DNA of 64,000 nt from Seohaeicola saemankumensis (GCF_020171285.1 NZ_JAIUZI010000004.1:1-64000), one strand, 5' to 3'. Shown: positions 1 through 9,225, counted from the first letter of the stretch. Notes: generated by a model from the letters alone, not told the origin. Translations and numbers: made by a program.

Positions 1-54
1 GTGCTGCTTCAGAATGCCAATGATCTGCTCTTCGCTGAAACGGCTTCTCTTCAT
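1..54 (-). CDS. IS3-family transposase OrfA, N-terminal fragment
   Basis: Reading the minus strand from ATG at 54 gives MKRSRFSEEQIIGILKQH and then leaves the window. This is the highly conserved N-terminus of OrfA, the helix-turn-helix DNA-binding subunit of IS3-family transposases, close to the IS407-type start. A purine-rich stretch lies just upstream (AGGAGA, 61-66 on the minus strand). The frame is short only because the window cuts it. Confidence 0.85.
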   Translation of the reverse strand, partial: MKRSRFSEEQIIGILKQH

Positions 55-119
55 CGTCTGTCTCCTCAGTTGGAGAACAGGCTAACCTCAAAGCGAAGAC
101 TTTTCAGGGGAGCAGGTCA
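1..119 (-). mobile_element. End of an IS3-family insertion sequence (partial)
   Basis: The right side of this segment reads, on the minus strand, TGACCTGCTCCCCTGAAAAG, starting at 119. It begins with TG and has the TGA-C-TGC-CCC character of IS3-family terminal inverted repeats. About 65 bases inside it an OrfA reading frame starts on the minus strand. The element runs off the left edge, so its other end, the target duplication and its intactness cannot be judged. Confidence 0.75.
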
Positions 120-232
120 AGAGGCGCGGTGATATTGGGTGCGTTCATTGGCTGGGCGTTGCGTCTTTGCCCGCAGAGTGGGCTGCGCAGACAGAATAGA
201 GAAGGCGAATGGAGCAGAGAGAAGACGATGCG

Positions 233-661
233 ATGTCGTTCACGCCCAACCGGATGCGTTTGCACCTGGTATTGTTTTTTCTTGCTCTGGCAATCGTATT
301 CGTCTGGTTTCTCGTGACTTCAAACGAGACCGAACAACTGCGTGTTGTAGGGCTGGCGTTGAGAAATACGGTTTTTCTATCGGCGTTGCCGGTTTTGGTG
401 TTCGGCATTGCGTGGCCGCTCAGGGTTTTTCTGGCCTTTGTTCTGGTTTATTTGCCCGCTTGCTTTGTCATTCTGACGTCTCTCTACGTTCTGTACGCAT
501 GGGGCCGCGTGGAGATCGCCACCGTCGTTTTGGTGTCGTGGGATGATTTCAAAGCCTTCGCGGGTTACATAGCGGGGCTGTCTGCCCTGTTGACTGTGAC
601 TCGGCTGGTGACCCGCCTCTTCCGAGGCAAACCCTATAAAGAGGCTAACCCAATAAAGTGA
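233..661 (+). CDS. Hypothetical integral membrane protein, 142 aa
   Basis: I do not recognise a family. The protein is almost entirely hydrophobic, with about four predicted membrane segments (near residues 8-30, 45-65, 67-92 and 110-130) and a basic C-terminal tail. I chose ATG 233 because GAGAAG lies 8 nt upstream; an in-frame ATG at 209 would add eight charged residues and has poorer spacing. It sits alone between the IS end and the aldehyde dehydrogenase promoter. It could be a cargo or bystander gene of the adjacent element. Function unknown. Confidence 0.5.
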   Translation: MSFTPNRMRLHLVLFFLALAIVFVWFLVTSNETEQLRVVGLALRNTVFLSALPVLVFGIAWPLRVFLAFVLVYLPACFVILTSLYVLYAWGRVEIATVVLVSWDDFKAFAGYIAGLSALLTVTRLVTRLFRGKPYKEANPIK

Positions 662-967
662 TCAAAGCCGAATCCTGTGTATGCAACACGGCTTATATCG
701 TCTGTCTGGCCATTCCCAAGGAGATGTGAGCGGACAGAAGAGATTCCGTTGAGAAGCCGATGCTTTTTTGGCGTCGGAGAGTGGATTTGGCCCTGGAATT
801 AATGTTCCGGTTTGTTGAGGAAAACCCGGTGTCCAAGGCTCAGGGGGGGGCGGATACGCGCTCTTTCCCGTCATTTGCAAAGTGAATGTATGTCCCACCG
901 GGGGCCGCCATCTTCAATGGGAATTCAGCTCTGACCTCCAACCGGAATGATCCCACCGGCCCCTGAT
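662..967. other. Gap without a supported gene
   Basis: About 300 bases between the small membrane protein and the aldehyde dehydrogenase promoter. Short frames exist on both strands, but they are proline/serine-rich shadows without ribosome binding sites or family resemblance. A G-run at 842-849 is the only compositional oddity. I see no RNA gene. Confidence 0.5.
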
Positions 968-1014
968 CACGACCAAAGTCGAACAGACCATCGTCCAATA
1001 TCGGGCCGTATGGC
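968..1014 (+). promoter_or_regulatory. Regulon box and -10 for the aldehyde dehydrogenase operon
   Basis: CACGACCAAAGTCGAAC at 968-984 is one of eight related 17-mers in this island, with an internal inverted repeat CGAC/GTCG. The -10 candidate TATGGC is at 1009-1014, where the other promoters also have theirs (first T about 41 nt from the box start). Predicted transcription start is near 1021, about 96 nt before the ATG. That the neighbouring LuxR-type regulator binds here is inference. Confidence 0.6.
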
Positions 1015-1116
1015 GCGGTCATATTGTGGCCGCAGCACCAGCCCGCTGCGAGCCGAAGTATCCGGCGACCTGGGTTCGGCTGCGTATTTTGGGACACTTT
1101 CAAAGGGAAGAATGGC

Positions 1117-2661
1117 ATGAACATTCAATCCGCACAGCAAATCAGCGCCGCATTGGACACCTCGCATCTGGGCGTCGATTTTCCGTTCAAATCGCGCTAC
1201 GGCAACTTCATCAACGGCGCATTCGTCGAGCCGAAGTCGGGCCAGTATTTCGAAAACACCACGCCGATCACCGGCGAGGTCATCTGCGAGGTAGCGCGGT
1301 CAAACGAAGATGACGTGAACGCCGCATTGGACGCCGCGCATGCCGCGTTCCCGGCGTGGGGCAAGACATCGACGACCCAACGGTCGAACATGCTGTTGAA
1401 AATCGCCGATATCATGGAAGCCAACAGCCAGACGCTGGCCGCCGCCGAAACGCTGGACAACGGCAAGCCGATCCGCGAATCCATCGCCGCCGACGTGGCG
1501 CTGTGCATCGACCACTGGCGCTATTTCGCCGGCTGCATCCGCGCTGAAGAGGGCGGGATTTCGGAAATCGACAACGACACCTATGCCTATCACATCCCGG
1601 AACCGCTGGGCGTTGTCGGTCAGATCATCCCGTGGAACTTCCCCCTGCTGATGGCGGTCTGGAAACTGGCGCCGGCGCTGGCCGCGGGCAACTGCGTGGT
1701 GATGAAGCCCGCCGAACAGACCCCGGCCTCGATCATGGTGCTGATGGAGCTGATCGCCGATGTGCTGCCTGCAGGTGTTCTCAACATCGTCAACGGGTTC
1801 GGCCTTGAGGCGGGCAAGCCGCTGGCCTCGTCCAACCGGATCGCCAAGATCGCGTTCACCGGCGAAACCACCACCGGCCGGCTGATCATGCAATACGCCA
1901 GCCAGAACCTGATCCCGGTGACGCTGGAACTGGGGGGGAAATCGCCGAACATCTTCTTTGAGGATGTGATGCGCGCCGATGACGCCTATTTCGACAAATG
2001 TCTCGAAGGGTTCACCATGTTTGCGCTGAACCAGGGCGAGGTTTGCACCTGTCCGTCCCGCGCGCTGATCCAGGAATCGATCTATGACGATTTCATCGGT
2101 CGCGCGATCGAACGGGTCAAGGCGGTCAAACAGGGCAATCCGCTGGCCATGGAAACCATGATCGGCGCCCAGGCCTCGACCGAGCAGAAGGAAAAGATCG
2201 CGTCCTACCTGCAGCTGGGCAAGGACGAGGGCGCCGAGCTGCTGACCGGCGGCAACGTCTCGACCCTGCCGGGGCTTGAGGGCGGCAATTTCATCGAGCC
2301 GACGGTGTTCAAGGGCAACAACAAGATGCGGATCTTTCAGGAAGAGATCTTTGGCCCTGTTCTGTCGGTCACCACCTTCAAGGACGACGCCGAGGCGCTG
2401 GAGATCGCCAACGATACGCTCTACGGGCTGGGCGCAGGCGTCTGGACCCGCGACACCAACCGCGCGTTCCATTTTGGCCGTGGCATTCAGGCCGGTCGCG
2501 TCTGGACCAACTGCTATCACGCCTATCCCGCGCATGCGGCATTCGGCGGCTACAAGCAGTCGGGCATCGGGCGTGAGAACCACAAGATGATGCTGGACCA
2601 TTACCGCCAGACCAAGAACCTGCTGGTGTCCTACAGCCCCAACGCTCTGGGCTTCTTCTAA
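1117..2661 (+). CDS. NAD-dependent aldehyde dehydrogenase (acetaldehyde dehydrogenase, ExaC-like)
   Basis: Oxidises the aldehyde released by the quinoprotein alcohol dehydrogenase to the carboxylic acid, probably with NAD+ in the cytoplasm. The 514 residues have the family's full length. Visible motifs are the glycine motif FTGETTTGR, the catalytic Glu in [11 protein letters not shown], and [11 protein letters not shown], in which the first Cys aligns with the catalytic nucleophile. PWNFPLLM marks the substrate/cofactor channel. ATG 1117 was chosen over an upstream in-frame extension because AGGGAAG lies 6 nt before it. A DUF779 gene follows after 76 nt, the usual partner of this aldehyde dehydrogenase type. 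A regulon box lies about 130 nt upstream, tying it to the PQQ genes. Confidence 0.92.
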   Translation: MNIQSAQQISAALDTSHLGVDFPFKSRYGNFINGAFVEPKSGQYFENTTPITGEVICEVARSNEDDVNAALDAAHAAFPAWGKTSTTQRSNMLLKIADIMEANSQTLAAAETLDNGKPIRESIAADVALCIDHWRYFAGCIRAEEGGISEIDNDTYAYHIPEPLGVVGQIIPWNFPLLMAVWKLAPALAAGNCVVMKPAEQTPASIMVLMELIADVLPAGVLNIVNGFGLEAGKPLASSNRIAKIAFTGETTTGRLIMQYASQNLIPVTLELGGKSPNIFFEDVMRADDAYFDKCLEGFTMFALNQGEVCTCPSRALIQESIYDDFIGRAIERVKAVKQGNPLAMETMIGAQASTEQKEKIASYLQLGKDEGAELLTGGNVSTLPGLEGGNFIEPTVFKGNNKMRIFQEEIFGPVLSVTTFKDDAEALEIANDTLYGLGAGVWTRDTNRAFHFGRGIQAGRVWTNCYHAYPAHAAFGGYKQSGIGRENHKMMLDHYRQTKNLLVSYSPNALGFF

Positions 2662-2737
2662 GACACGGGGACCCAGACCCGGCCGGCCCCCGCCCTCCCC
2701 CGGTGGGCCGGCCATTTTTACCAAAAAGGACAGGCCA

Positions 2738-3085
2738 ATGACCGATGCCCCCCACATGACCGTGACCGCGACGCCCGCCGCGCTGGCGTTGATCGGGGAC
2801 CTCAAGACCCGATTTGGCAACGAGTTGCTGTTTCACCAGTCCGGCGGATGCTGTGACGGATCGGCGCCCATGTGTTTCCAAAAAGGCGATTACATCACCG
2901 GTGACCAGGACGTTCTGGTCGGCGAAATCGGCGGTGTGCCGTTCTACATGAACGCGGACCAATACGCGCGCTGGCAGCATACCGATCTGGTGATCGACGC
3001 GATCGACGGGATCGGCGGCATGTTTTCGTTGGAAAATGGCAGCGGGCGGCGGTTCCTGACCCGCTCTGATGTCTGTATCCGTTAA
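2738..3085 (+). CDS. DUF779 family protein
   Basis: A small 115-residue cytoplasmic protein of the DUF779 family, which is recurrently encoded beside acetaldehyde or aldehyde dehydrogenases. The conserved patch SGGCCDGSAPMC holds three cysteines that could bind a metal or take part in redox chemistry; this is inference. A Shine-Dalgarno AAAGGA precedes the ATG. It probably shares the mRNA of the aldehyde dehydrogenase. Its last four bases overlap the end of the convergent histidine kinase gene. No biochemical role is established as far as I know. Confidence 0.85.
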   Translation: MTDAPHMTVTATPAALALIGDLKTRFGNELLFHQSGGCCDGSAPMCFQKGDYITGDQDVLVGEIGGVPFYMNADQYARWQHTDLVIDAIDGIGGMFSLENGSGRRFLTRSDVCIR

Positions 3086-5283
3086 GGGGCCAGCACGGAT
3101 TCAAGGAACCCGCGCAGTTCGGCGGGCGCGATGGGTTTGTGAAACAGCGACACCCCGAGAGTGTCGCACAGCCCTTGCACCTCGGTTGAATGGTTGGCGG
3201 TGACCAGACAGGCCGGGACCATCCCGTAGACGGCCCGCAGATCGGAAATCGCGTCAGTCCCCGTGGAGCCGTTGTCCAGCTGGTAGTCGGCGACGATGAC
3301 GTCCGGCGCGATATCGATTTCAGCCAGCACCGCCTCGGCTTCGGCATGGCTGGCGCAGGGCAGCACGTCCAGTTCCCAACTCTCCATCGTGATGGTCATC
3401 GCGGCGCGCAGCTCGGCATCGTTTTCGATCAGGACGGCGATGTTATGGGCCAGAGACCGGCCGTTGGAGGCCGGGATTTCGGGTGCGGTCTGGGTTGTGG
3501 CCGACAGGCTTCGGCGTAGGTCGATTGCGAAACAAGTGCCCTGACCCAGCCGCGAGTTCAGGTGCAGGGGGTGCTGCAACAACCGGCAGGCGCGTTCCAC
3601 GATGGCGAGCCCCAGCCCCATGCCCTCGGACGGGCTGGCGGCGGCATTCAGCCGGTGAAATTCGTCAAAAACCCTTTCCTGTTCATGTTCCGGGATACCG
3701 GGGCCGGTGTCCCAGATTTCGACCCGGATCGAGGATTTGCGATGGCGGACACCGATCAGCACCTTGCCGCTTTCGGTATAGCGGATCGCGTTGGATGCGA
3801 GATTTTGCAGAATCCGCCGCAGGTAGGAGGCGTCGCTGAGCACGGCGGCGGAGCTGGAGACCAGGCGGAAATCAAGACCTTTGCGGCGCGCCATCGGGCG
3901 CAGTTCGTCCCCCAGCTGGTTCAGCATATCGCCCAGGCTGATGGTCGAAAGATCCAGCGCGGCAAGGCCTGAATCCAGCTTTGAGATGTCCAGAAGGGCA
4001 CCGAGAATACGCTCGACGCTGACCAGCGCATTGCCGGCCTTGGTCAGGCGCTCTTTTAACTCTGGCCGGTCCAGTTCGTCTTCGAGCGACGAGACAAAGA
4101 GTTTGGCCGCCGACAGGGGCTGGAGCAGATCGTGGCTGGCCGCTGCGACAAAGCGCGACTTGGAGGCATTCGCGCGCCCGGCTTCGGCCAATGCGTCTTC
4201 GAGTTCGAGCGTGCGTTCGGCGACCCGTTGTTCCAGCGTTTCGTTGACCTGTGAAATCGCCCGCACGGCGGCCCGCTCGGCGGTGACATCGGTAAAGCTG
4301 ATCACGAACCCGCGGTCCGGCATCTGCTGGGCAAACACCTTCAGGCGGCGCTCGCTGCCGATGCCCAGCTCGAAGGAAAGCGGTGCGCCCTTGGCGTCGC
4401 TGGCGACCCAGGCCTCGACATCGTCGTGGCCGGTCTGACCGACAAAGGTGACGTCGTCGCGGATCTGGTCGTAGAGCGAGCCGAAATAGGTTCCCAGCTG
4501 CAGGCGGTTAGCCTCGATCGACAACAGTTCGCCTGCGCGAAAATTCCATCCGACCAGGCGGTTCTGATCGTCAAAGATACAGACCCCCTGGTGGAGGTGT
4601 TCCAGTGTTGCCTTGATCAGCTGCGCCTGGCCGTCCAGCAGCCGGTCGCGTTCCTGCCGCTCAAGCCGCATCATGTCGGTGATGTCGGTCTGGATAATGA
4701 CGGTGCCGCCGTCCTGCGTGCGATGTTCGCTGACCTGCAGCCAGCGGCGGCCGGCCATGCGCGCGTTGAAGACGGCATGGTTGTCCTTGTGACGCGATTT
4801 TCGGTAGGCCTCCCAGCCTGCCGGGGTCTCGCCTTCGGGCAATGACAGGTTGGGGCTGTTGGCGACCAGATGCACGTATGCGTCGAACCGGAGCCCGGGT
4901 TTGAACAGCGGATAGATGTCCGGCATATGCCTGCCGAACCGGCTGTTGCACATGACCAGCTTGTCCTCAGGGTCAAACAGCGCAAAGCCTTCCTGCACCG
5001 TCTCGATCGCATTGGCGAGGTTGGCGCGTGCGGCTTCGGTCTCGGCATTGGCCGTCGCCAGCCGTGCATTGGATTCGTTCAGCAGATCGAGCGCGCATTC
5101 CAGTTCCTTGGTGCGCGCGCGCACCTCTTCTTCGAGCATGACGGCACGCTGAAACTGGGCATAAGCCGCGCCCGATGCCTCGGTGCTTTGTTCGACCCGC
5201 CGCATCAGCGTTTCGATGATTTTCAAGAGCTTCTCGTTCTGCCGTTCGAGGGAATCAGCGGGATCAATCAGCTCATGCGCCAT
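3082..5283 (-). CDS. PAS-containing hybrid sensor histidine kinase/response regulator (NahK/ErcS'-like)
   Basis: A soluble 733-residue hybrid kinase without membrane spans. In order it has an N-terminal coiled coil (about 1-90), a PAS domain (about 95-200), a second PAS domain (about 225-345), a coiled linker, HisKA with AAASHDLLQPL carrying the phospho-His, and HATPase with NLASNAIRYTESG, DTGPGIP and GMGLGLAIVE. A C-terminal receiver has DVIVADYQLD with the acceptor Asp. The start overlaps the stop of the FIST gene by 11 nt, so the two are translationally coupled. In Pseudomonas aeruginosa a kinase of this architecture (NahK, also called ErcS') pairs with the FIST protein NosP and lies in the ethanol-oxidation gene region; the same order here supports a shared role. 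Its likely phosphorelay target is the LuxR-type regulator at the head of the operon (inference). Confidence 0.88.
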   Translation of the reverse strand: MAHELIDPADSLERQNEKLLKIIETLMRRVEQSTEASGAAYAQFQRAVMLEEEVRARTKELECALDLLNESNARLATANAETEAARANLANAIETVQEGFALFDPEDKLVMCNSRFGRHMPDIYPLFKPGLRFDAYVHLVANSPNLSLPEGETPAGWEAYRKSRHKDNHAVFNARMAGRRWLQVSEHRTQDGGTVIIQTDITDMMRLERQERDRLLDGQAQLIKATLEHLHQGVCIFDDQNRLVGWNFRAGELLSIEANRLQLGTYFGSLYDQIRDDVTFVGQTGHDDVEAWVASDAKGAPLSFELGIGSERRLKVFAQQMPDRGFVISFTDVTAERAAVRAISQVNETLEQRVAERTLELEDALAEAGRANASKSRFVAAASHDLLQPLSAAKLFVSSLEDELDRPELKERLTKAGNALVSVERILGALLDISKLDSGLAALDLSTISLGDMLNQLGDELRPMARRKGLDFRLVSSSAAVLSDASYLRRILQNLASNAIRYTESGKVLIGVRHRKSSIRVEIWDTGPGIPEHEQERVFDEFHRLNAAASPSEGMGLGLAIVERACRLLQHPLHLNSRLGQGTCFAIDLRRSLSATTQTAPEIPASNGRSLAHNIAVLIENDAELRAAMTITMESWELDVLPCASHAEAEAVLAEIDIAPDVIVADYQLDNGSTGTDAISDLRAVYGMVPACLVTANHSTEVQGLCDTLGVSLFHKPIAPAELRGFLESVLAP

Positions 5284-6469
5284 TGGTCATGTCCTGTTCG
5301 GAACTCTGGTCAGGGGGATAGATGGCGACCCCGGTCAGCGTCTGGTTCACATGCATGGCGTTGATCTGTTCGCCGTAGGTGGAGAAGCCGACAATGCGGT
5401 TTTTCTTGAGAATGCGGGATATTTCCCCGGCCATCTGTTTCTCTTCCGCCTCGAGCCGGCGCAGGATGCAGTCGCAGGCGATTATGACGTCCGGCTTTGC
5501 GGGTTGCGTCAACGTGGCGATTTCGCGGTTGAGATGGGTGACCATGTTCTCGGGTTCGGCGAGGGTCAGAACGACGCCTTCGTCAATCGCCGAGAAGAAC
5601 ACCAGATCGCCGTTATCCGCGACCCTTTGAATCGCGCGCACATGATGTTGGTCGCCGATTTGAACCACCACGGGATGGGCGGCAAAGGTAAAGGTCGTCA
5701 GTTGCTCGGGGTCTTTGCCCAGCATGCGGGCGTATTCGCGGGCCGCTGGTTCCGCGTTGATCTCGTGCACGAGACGGCGGGCCGGGTCCGCCCCGGTCAC
5801 AACCATGCGCACCTGGGTCGGGATCAGGTGATCGGTCTTGAACACCCGGATCGGGCAGAGCGACCGCACCTGGATCAGCACCGCCGCGTTCGAGTGCGCC
5901 TTGCCGCCATGGAGCACGAATGTCTTTTCGAAATCGGTCCCGTCGCCGGCCGACCCCCCGAAGAACGGCACCGGCCCCAGGCCCATCGAGAGTTGCGCGG
6001 TCAGCTCGTCCTCCTTGGTGGACAGCCCGTCGACGAGCAGGAAGGTAAAGTCAGACGGCCAGCCCGGCGCGTTCCGCGCCAGTTCGATGCGGTTCCGGAT
6101 CAGCCGTTCATTCAGGGCCAGGGCGTCGAAGTCGTCGAGGTCCGGCAGCAGGATGGTGCGGGTCTGGAACCATTTCTGCGGAAACCCGATGGCGACGATC
6201 TGATCGTCGGCATAGCCCGATCCGGTGAGTTCGCCGGCGGTGGTGCAGCCGACGACCTGGGCGGGGGCAAAGGTTTTCTGCGCCTGATCAATGAAGCCCG
6301 ACACATCCGTCCCGGGGGACAGGAACAAGACAACGAGAGACAGATCGCCCGGATGCAGGGCATCGGCCAGACGCGCAATGGCATCTTCGGCGCGACAGTC
6401 AACGAACCCCGACCGCACATAGTGCTGGTCCGGGGCGCCCTCTCCGGACGGACCACGGGCATGGTCCAT
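5273..6469 (-). CDS. FIST N/C domain sensor protein (NosP-like)
   Basis: A 398-residue protein with an N-terminal FIST domain (pattern VVGCTTAGELTGSGY) and a C-terminal FIST_C domain (FFGGSAGDG in the middle, cysteines near the end). FIST proteins are input modules. The NosP subgroup binds haem and senses nitric oxide, acting on a partner histidine kinase; whether this one binds haem cannot be read from sequence. ATG 6469 is preferred because GGAGGAG sits 6 nt upstream; an in-frame start at 6505 lacks this. It follows the regulator gene after 38 nt and overlaps the kinase start, forming regulator-FIST-kinase. Confidence 0.85.
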   Translation of the reverse strand: MDHARGPSGEGAPDQHYVRSGFVDCRAEDAIARLADALHPGDLSLVVLFLSPGTDVSGFIDQAQKTFAPAQVVGCTTAGELTGSGYADDQIVAIGFPQKWFQTRTILLPDLDDFDALALNERLIRNRIELARNAPGWPSDFTFLLVDGLSTKEDELTAQLSMGLGPVPFFGGSAGDGTDFEKTFVLHGGKAHSNAAVLIQVRSLCPIRVFKTDHLIPTQVRMVVTGADPARRLVHEINAEPAAREYARMLGKDPEQLTTFTFAAHPVVVQIGDQHHVRAIQRVADNGDLVFFSAIDEGVVLTLAEPENMVTHLNREIATLTQPAKPDVIIACDCILRRLEAEEKQMAGEISRILKKNRIVGFSTYGEQINAMHVNQTLTGVAIYPPDQSSEQDMTNGA

Positions 6470-6507
6470 CACTTTCTCCTCCCTCACGTAGTGCCGGCAG
6501 GGCAAGA

Positions 6508-7206
6508 CTACGCGGGGGGTGACGTGTCGTGCAAGACACTCGCGAAACTGGTCTGTTTCGCGATCAGGGCGGCCTGGGTCCGGCTTTGAACCCCCAGCTT
6601 GCGCATGATCGCCGTCACATGCGCCTTGACCGTGGTTTCGGCGATCGACAGGTCATAGGCGATCTGTTTGTTCAGCTTGCCCTCGCAGATCAGCTGCAGG
6701 ATGCGGGCCTGCTGGTTGGTGAGCGAGGCCAGACGGACCATCGCGTTATCCCTGTCTTCGCTGTCGGTTTCTTCGAGCAGGGTGCAGTCCTCGGGAATGA
6801 ACCGCTGCCCCGACTGGATCGCGTCCAGCGCCTTGTGGAACACGTCGCGTTTGCTGTGCTTGGGGATGAAGCCCGCGGCACCGGCATGGATCACCGAACT
6901 GATGATGCGGTTGTCGGCCATCGACGACACCACCACGACCGGACATTGCGCCACTTTTCGCAGCCGCAGCAGCCCGTCCAGCCCGTTCACATCCGGCAGG
7001 TTCAGGTCCAGAACCACCAGATCCATCTGGCCGCCCTGCGCCAGCAGATCCAGTGCATCTTGCAGCGTCGGGGCCGTATGCATGCTGTCGATGGTCGAAA
7101 CCGCCTGCAGCGTCATGGATAGGGCATCGCAAAACAGCGGGTGGTCGTCGACGACCAGCGCCGTTCGGAATGTTCTGGGTAGGGTCGCGTCGGAAGGGCG
7201 GGGCAT
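6508..7206 (-). CDS. LuxR-family response regulator (ErbR/AgmR-like), likely activator of the quinoprotein genes
   Basis: A 232-residue NarL/FixJ-type regulator. The receiver domain (about 15-130) has VVDDHPLF, the phospho-acceptor Asp in VVLDLNLPD and a conserved Lys in IPKHS. The LuxR helix-turn-helix (about 165-225) contains LNKQIAYDLSIAETTVKAHV. Regulators of this class (ErbR/AgmR in Pseudomonas, FlhR in Paracoccus) activate PQQ alcohol dehydrogenase genes. It heads the sensory operon, and its own promoter carries the regulon box, suggesting autoregulation. No strong ribosome site precedes ATG 7206. It is the most obvious candidate to bind the repeated box, but this is inference. Confidence 0.88.
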   Translation of the reverse strand: MPRPSDATLPRTFRTALVVDDHPLFCDALSMTLQAVSTIDSMHTAPTLQDALDLLAQGGQMDLVVLDLNLPDVNGLDGLLRLRKVAQCPVVVVSSMADNRIISSVIHAGAAGFIPKHSKRDVFHKALDAIQSGQRFIPEDCTLLEETDSEDRDNAMVRLASLTNQQARILQLICEGKLNKQIAYDLSIAETTVKAHVTAIMRKLGVQSRTQAALIAKQTSFASVLHDTSPPA

Positions 7207-7236
7207 GCAGGCACCATTTGGTTCTAGTACGGCCTC

Positions 7237-7282
7237 AGCATAGCAAGCCTGCGGCCGGGAACAAAATTCGCCTAAAGTCGTA
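7237..7282 (-). promoter_or_regulatory. Regulon box and -10 for the response regulator operon
   Basis: On the minus strand the box TACGACTTTAGGCGAAT covers 7282-7266 and the -10 candidate TATGCT covers 7242-7237. The predicted transcription start is near 7230, leaving a short leader before ATG 7206. Spacing from box to -10 matches the other members. Confidence 0.65.
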
Positions 7283-7287
7283 GATAC

Positions 7288-7317
7288 GAAAAACGCGCGC
7301 CCCAGGGGGCGCGCGCG
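7288..7317 (-). terminator. Rho-independent terminator after the PQQ alcohol dehydrogenase
   Basis: A GC-rich hairpin, CGCGCGCCCC pairing with GGGGCGCGCG, occupies 7294-7317. On the minus strand it is followed by a T run (A run 7289-7293 on the plus strand). It lies about 30 nt beyond the dehydrogenase stop codon. Confidence 0.85.
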
Positions 7318-7345
7318 GTGGTGTCCAGTGGTTGAAGGGGGCCGA

Positions 7346-9112
7346 TCAGTTGGCCGCCGCCATTTCCTTTGGCAGCTTGAACGTCCAGACCAGACCGCCC
7401 TGGTTCAGGTAGTTCACCTTCTTGGCGACTTCGCCACCCCAGAGCGGCACGGCGCCGCCCCAGCCCGACACGATCGAGATATACTGCTCGCCGTCCTGTT
7501 CCCAGGTCACCGGCTGGCCGACGATGCCGGACCCGGTCTGGAACGACCAGAGCACCTCGCCGGTTTCGTCGTCAAAGGCGATGAACTTGCCCTCGGGCGT
7601 GCCGGTGAAGACAAGGCCGCCGGCGGTGGTCATCACGCCGCCCCACAGCGGGGCGTCGTTCTTGTACTCCCACTTGATCTCGCCGGTGTCGGGGTCGATC
7701 GCCTTGAGCGAGCCGATGTGGTCCTCGTAGTTCGGCTTGATGGTGAAACCGGCACCGAGGTAGGCCGCGCCCTTCTTGTAGGTGATCGGTTCGTTCCAGA
7801 TATCCATGCCCCATTCGTTCGAGGGCACGTAGAAGTTACCGGTGTTCTGGCTGAAGGCCATCGGCATCCAGTTCTTGCCACCCAGGAAAGACGGCGAGGC
7901 AAAGATCACTTCGCCCTTTTTCCCGTCGGCGGCATCGGCGGGGTTGCCGGGGCGGTTGCCTTCGTTGAAGATCGGACGCCCGGTTTCATCGATGCCGCTG
8001 GCCCAGGTGATGTCCTTGACGAAAGGCGTCGCCGAAACAAAGGCGCCGTCTTCGCGGTTGAGGACATAGAAGAACCCGTTGCGGTCGGCTGTGGCGTAAC
8101 GCTTGTTGCCGTCGCGGTCTGTATAGGCGACCACTTCGTTCACGCCGTCATAGTCCCAGCCTTCTCGCGGGGTGGTCTGGAAGTGCCATTTGATATCGCC
8201 CGTCTTGGGGTCGATCCCGATGCGGCTGGCGGCATAAAGGTTGTCGCCCGCGTTGCCTTCGGTTGGCGTGCCGGCATTGCGCAGGTGGCTGTTCCACGGC
8301 GCCGGGTTGCCCGCGCCGAACACCAGCGTGTCGGTGTCCGCGTCATAGGATCCGCCCAGCCAAGTCGCGCCGCCGCCGGTTTTCCACATGTCGCCCGGCC
8401 AGGTCGCGTTCAGCGTGCCGGTCATGGTGGATTCCTTGCCGTTCAGCGTGCCCATGTGCCCTTCGATCACCGGGCGGGTCCAGACCAGATCGCCGGTTTC
8501 CGCGTCGCGGGCCTGCACCTCGCCGACGATCCCGAATTCACCGCCCGAGTTGCCGGTGATGACCAGACCATCGACGATCAGCGGCGCGGCGGTATAGGAA
8601 TAGCCGGCCTTGTAATCGGCGATCTTCTTGCGCCACTTGACGTCGCCGGTTTTCAGGTCCAGCGCGACGATGCGCGCGTCCAGCGTGCCAAAGTAGAAGT
8701 TGTCGCCATAGATGGCGCCGCCGCGGTTGATCACGTCGCAACAGGGCAGGATGCCTTCGGGCAGGCGGGCATCGTATTGCCACAGCTCTTCGCCGGTCTT
8801 GACGTCGATGGCATAGACCCGGCTGTAGGATCCGGTGATATACATCACGCCGTCATAGATCAGCGGCTGGGTTTCCTGGCCGCGCTGCTTTTCCCCGCCC
8901 AGCGAAAACGCCCATGCGGGCACGAGTTTCTTGACGTTGTCCTTGTTGAGCGTGTCCAGCGGGCTGTAGCGCTGCAAGTGGCGCCCCATCCCGTTTGTGA
9001 CCACCTGCGTGGTTACGGACTGGTCATTGGCCAAGTCATCTTCGGTCACGCCGGCAAAACCGGTGCTCGCCATCAGCGCGCTTGCGACGGCCGCTGCGAT
9101 AAAGCGATTCAT
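7346..9112 (-). CDS. PQQ-dependent alcohol dehydrogenase, predicted lanthanide-dependent (PedH/ExaF/XoxF-like)
   Basis: A periplasmic quinoprotein that oxidises alcohols to aldehydes and passes electrons to a c-type cytochrome. The 588-residue product begins with a signal peptide (cleavage near GFAG-VTED) and forms an eight-bladed propeller with tryptophan-docking motifs such as [26 protein letters not shown] carries the adjacent-cysteine disulfide. [13 protein letters not shown] contains Asp-Tyr-Asp: the first Asp is the catalytic base, and the second is the extra ligand found in lanthanide-dependent enzymes (Ala or Ser in calcium-dependent MxaF/PedE). GDNLYAAS resembles ethanol-type rather than methanol-type enzymes. 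ATG 9112 follows GGGAGGAG at 6 nt; the in-frame ATG at 9127 lies inside that site. A regulon box is about 97 nt upstream and a terminator follows. Substrate preference is not deducible. Confidence 0.92.
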   Translation of the reverse strand: MNRFIAAAVASALMASTGFAGVTEDDLANDQSVTTQVVTNGMGRHLQRYSPLDTLNKDNVKKLVPAWAFSLGGEKQRGQETQPLIYDGVMYITGSYSRVYAIDVKTGEELWQYDARLPEGILPCCDVINRGGAIYGDNFYFGTLDARIVALDLKTGDVKWRKKIADYKAGYSYTAAPLIVDGLVITGNSGGEFGIVGEVQARDAETGDLVWTRPVIEGHMGTLNGKESTMTGTLNATWPGDMWKTGGGATWLGGSYDADTDTLVFGAGNPAPWNSHLRNAGTPTEGNAGDNLYAASRIGIDPKTGDIKWHFQTTPREGWDYDGVNEVVAYTDRDGNKRYATADRNGFFYVLNREDGAFVSATPFVKDITWASGIDETGRPIFNEGNRPGNPADAADGKKGEVIFASPSFLGGKNWMPMAFSQNTGNFYVPSNEWGMDIWNEPITYKKGAAYLGAGFTIKPNYEDHIGSLKAIDPDTGEIKWEYKNDAPLWGGVMTTAGGLVFTGTPEGKFIAFDDETGEVLWSFQTGSGIVGQPVTWEQDGEQYISIVSGWGGAVPLWGGEVAKKVNYLNQGGLVWTFKLPKEMAAAN

Positions 9113-9178
9113 GTGGGCTCCTCCCATTTATCACTGTTCCACTGCCAGAGCCCCGTTCGTTTGGTCATCCGGCGAAAC

Positions 9179-9225
9179 ATATTATCGGCAAGAGGATCGC
9201 ACGGCGGTATTGCACAATGGTCGTA
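9179..9225 (-). promoter_or_regulatory. Regulon box and -10 for the PQQ alcohol dehydrogenase
   Basis: On the minus strand TACGACCATTGTGCAAT runs 9225-9209 and TAATAT runs 9184-9179, the most consensus-like -10 of the set. Predicted transcription start is near 9172. This may be the strongest promoter of the regulon (inference from the -10). Confidence 0.65.

Noticed and set aside
662..898. A small minus-strand gene in the gap after 661
   Set aside because: Pro/Ser-rich composition, no ribosome site, no recognisable pattern.
7346..9112. Calcium-type methanol dehydrogenase MxaF
   Set aside because: The Asp-Tyr-Asp motif replaces the MxaF Asp-x-Ala, and no mxaI or other mxa maturation genes are present.
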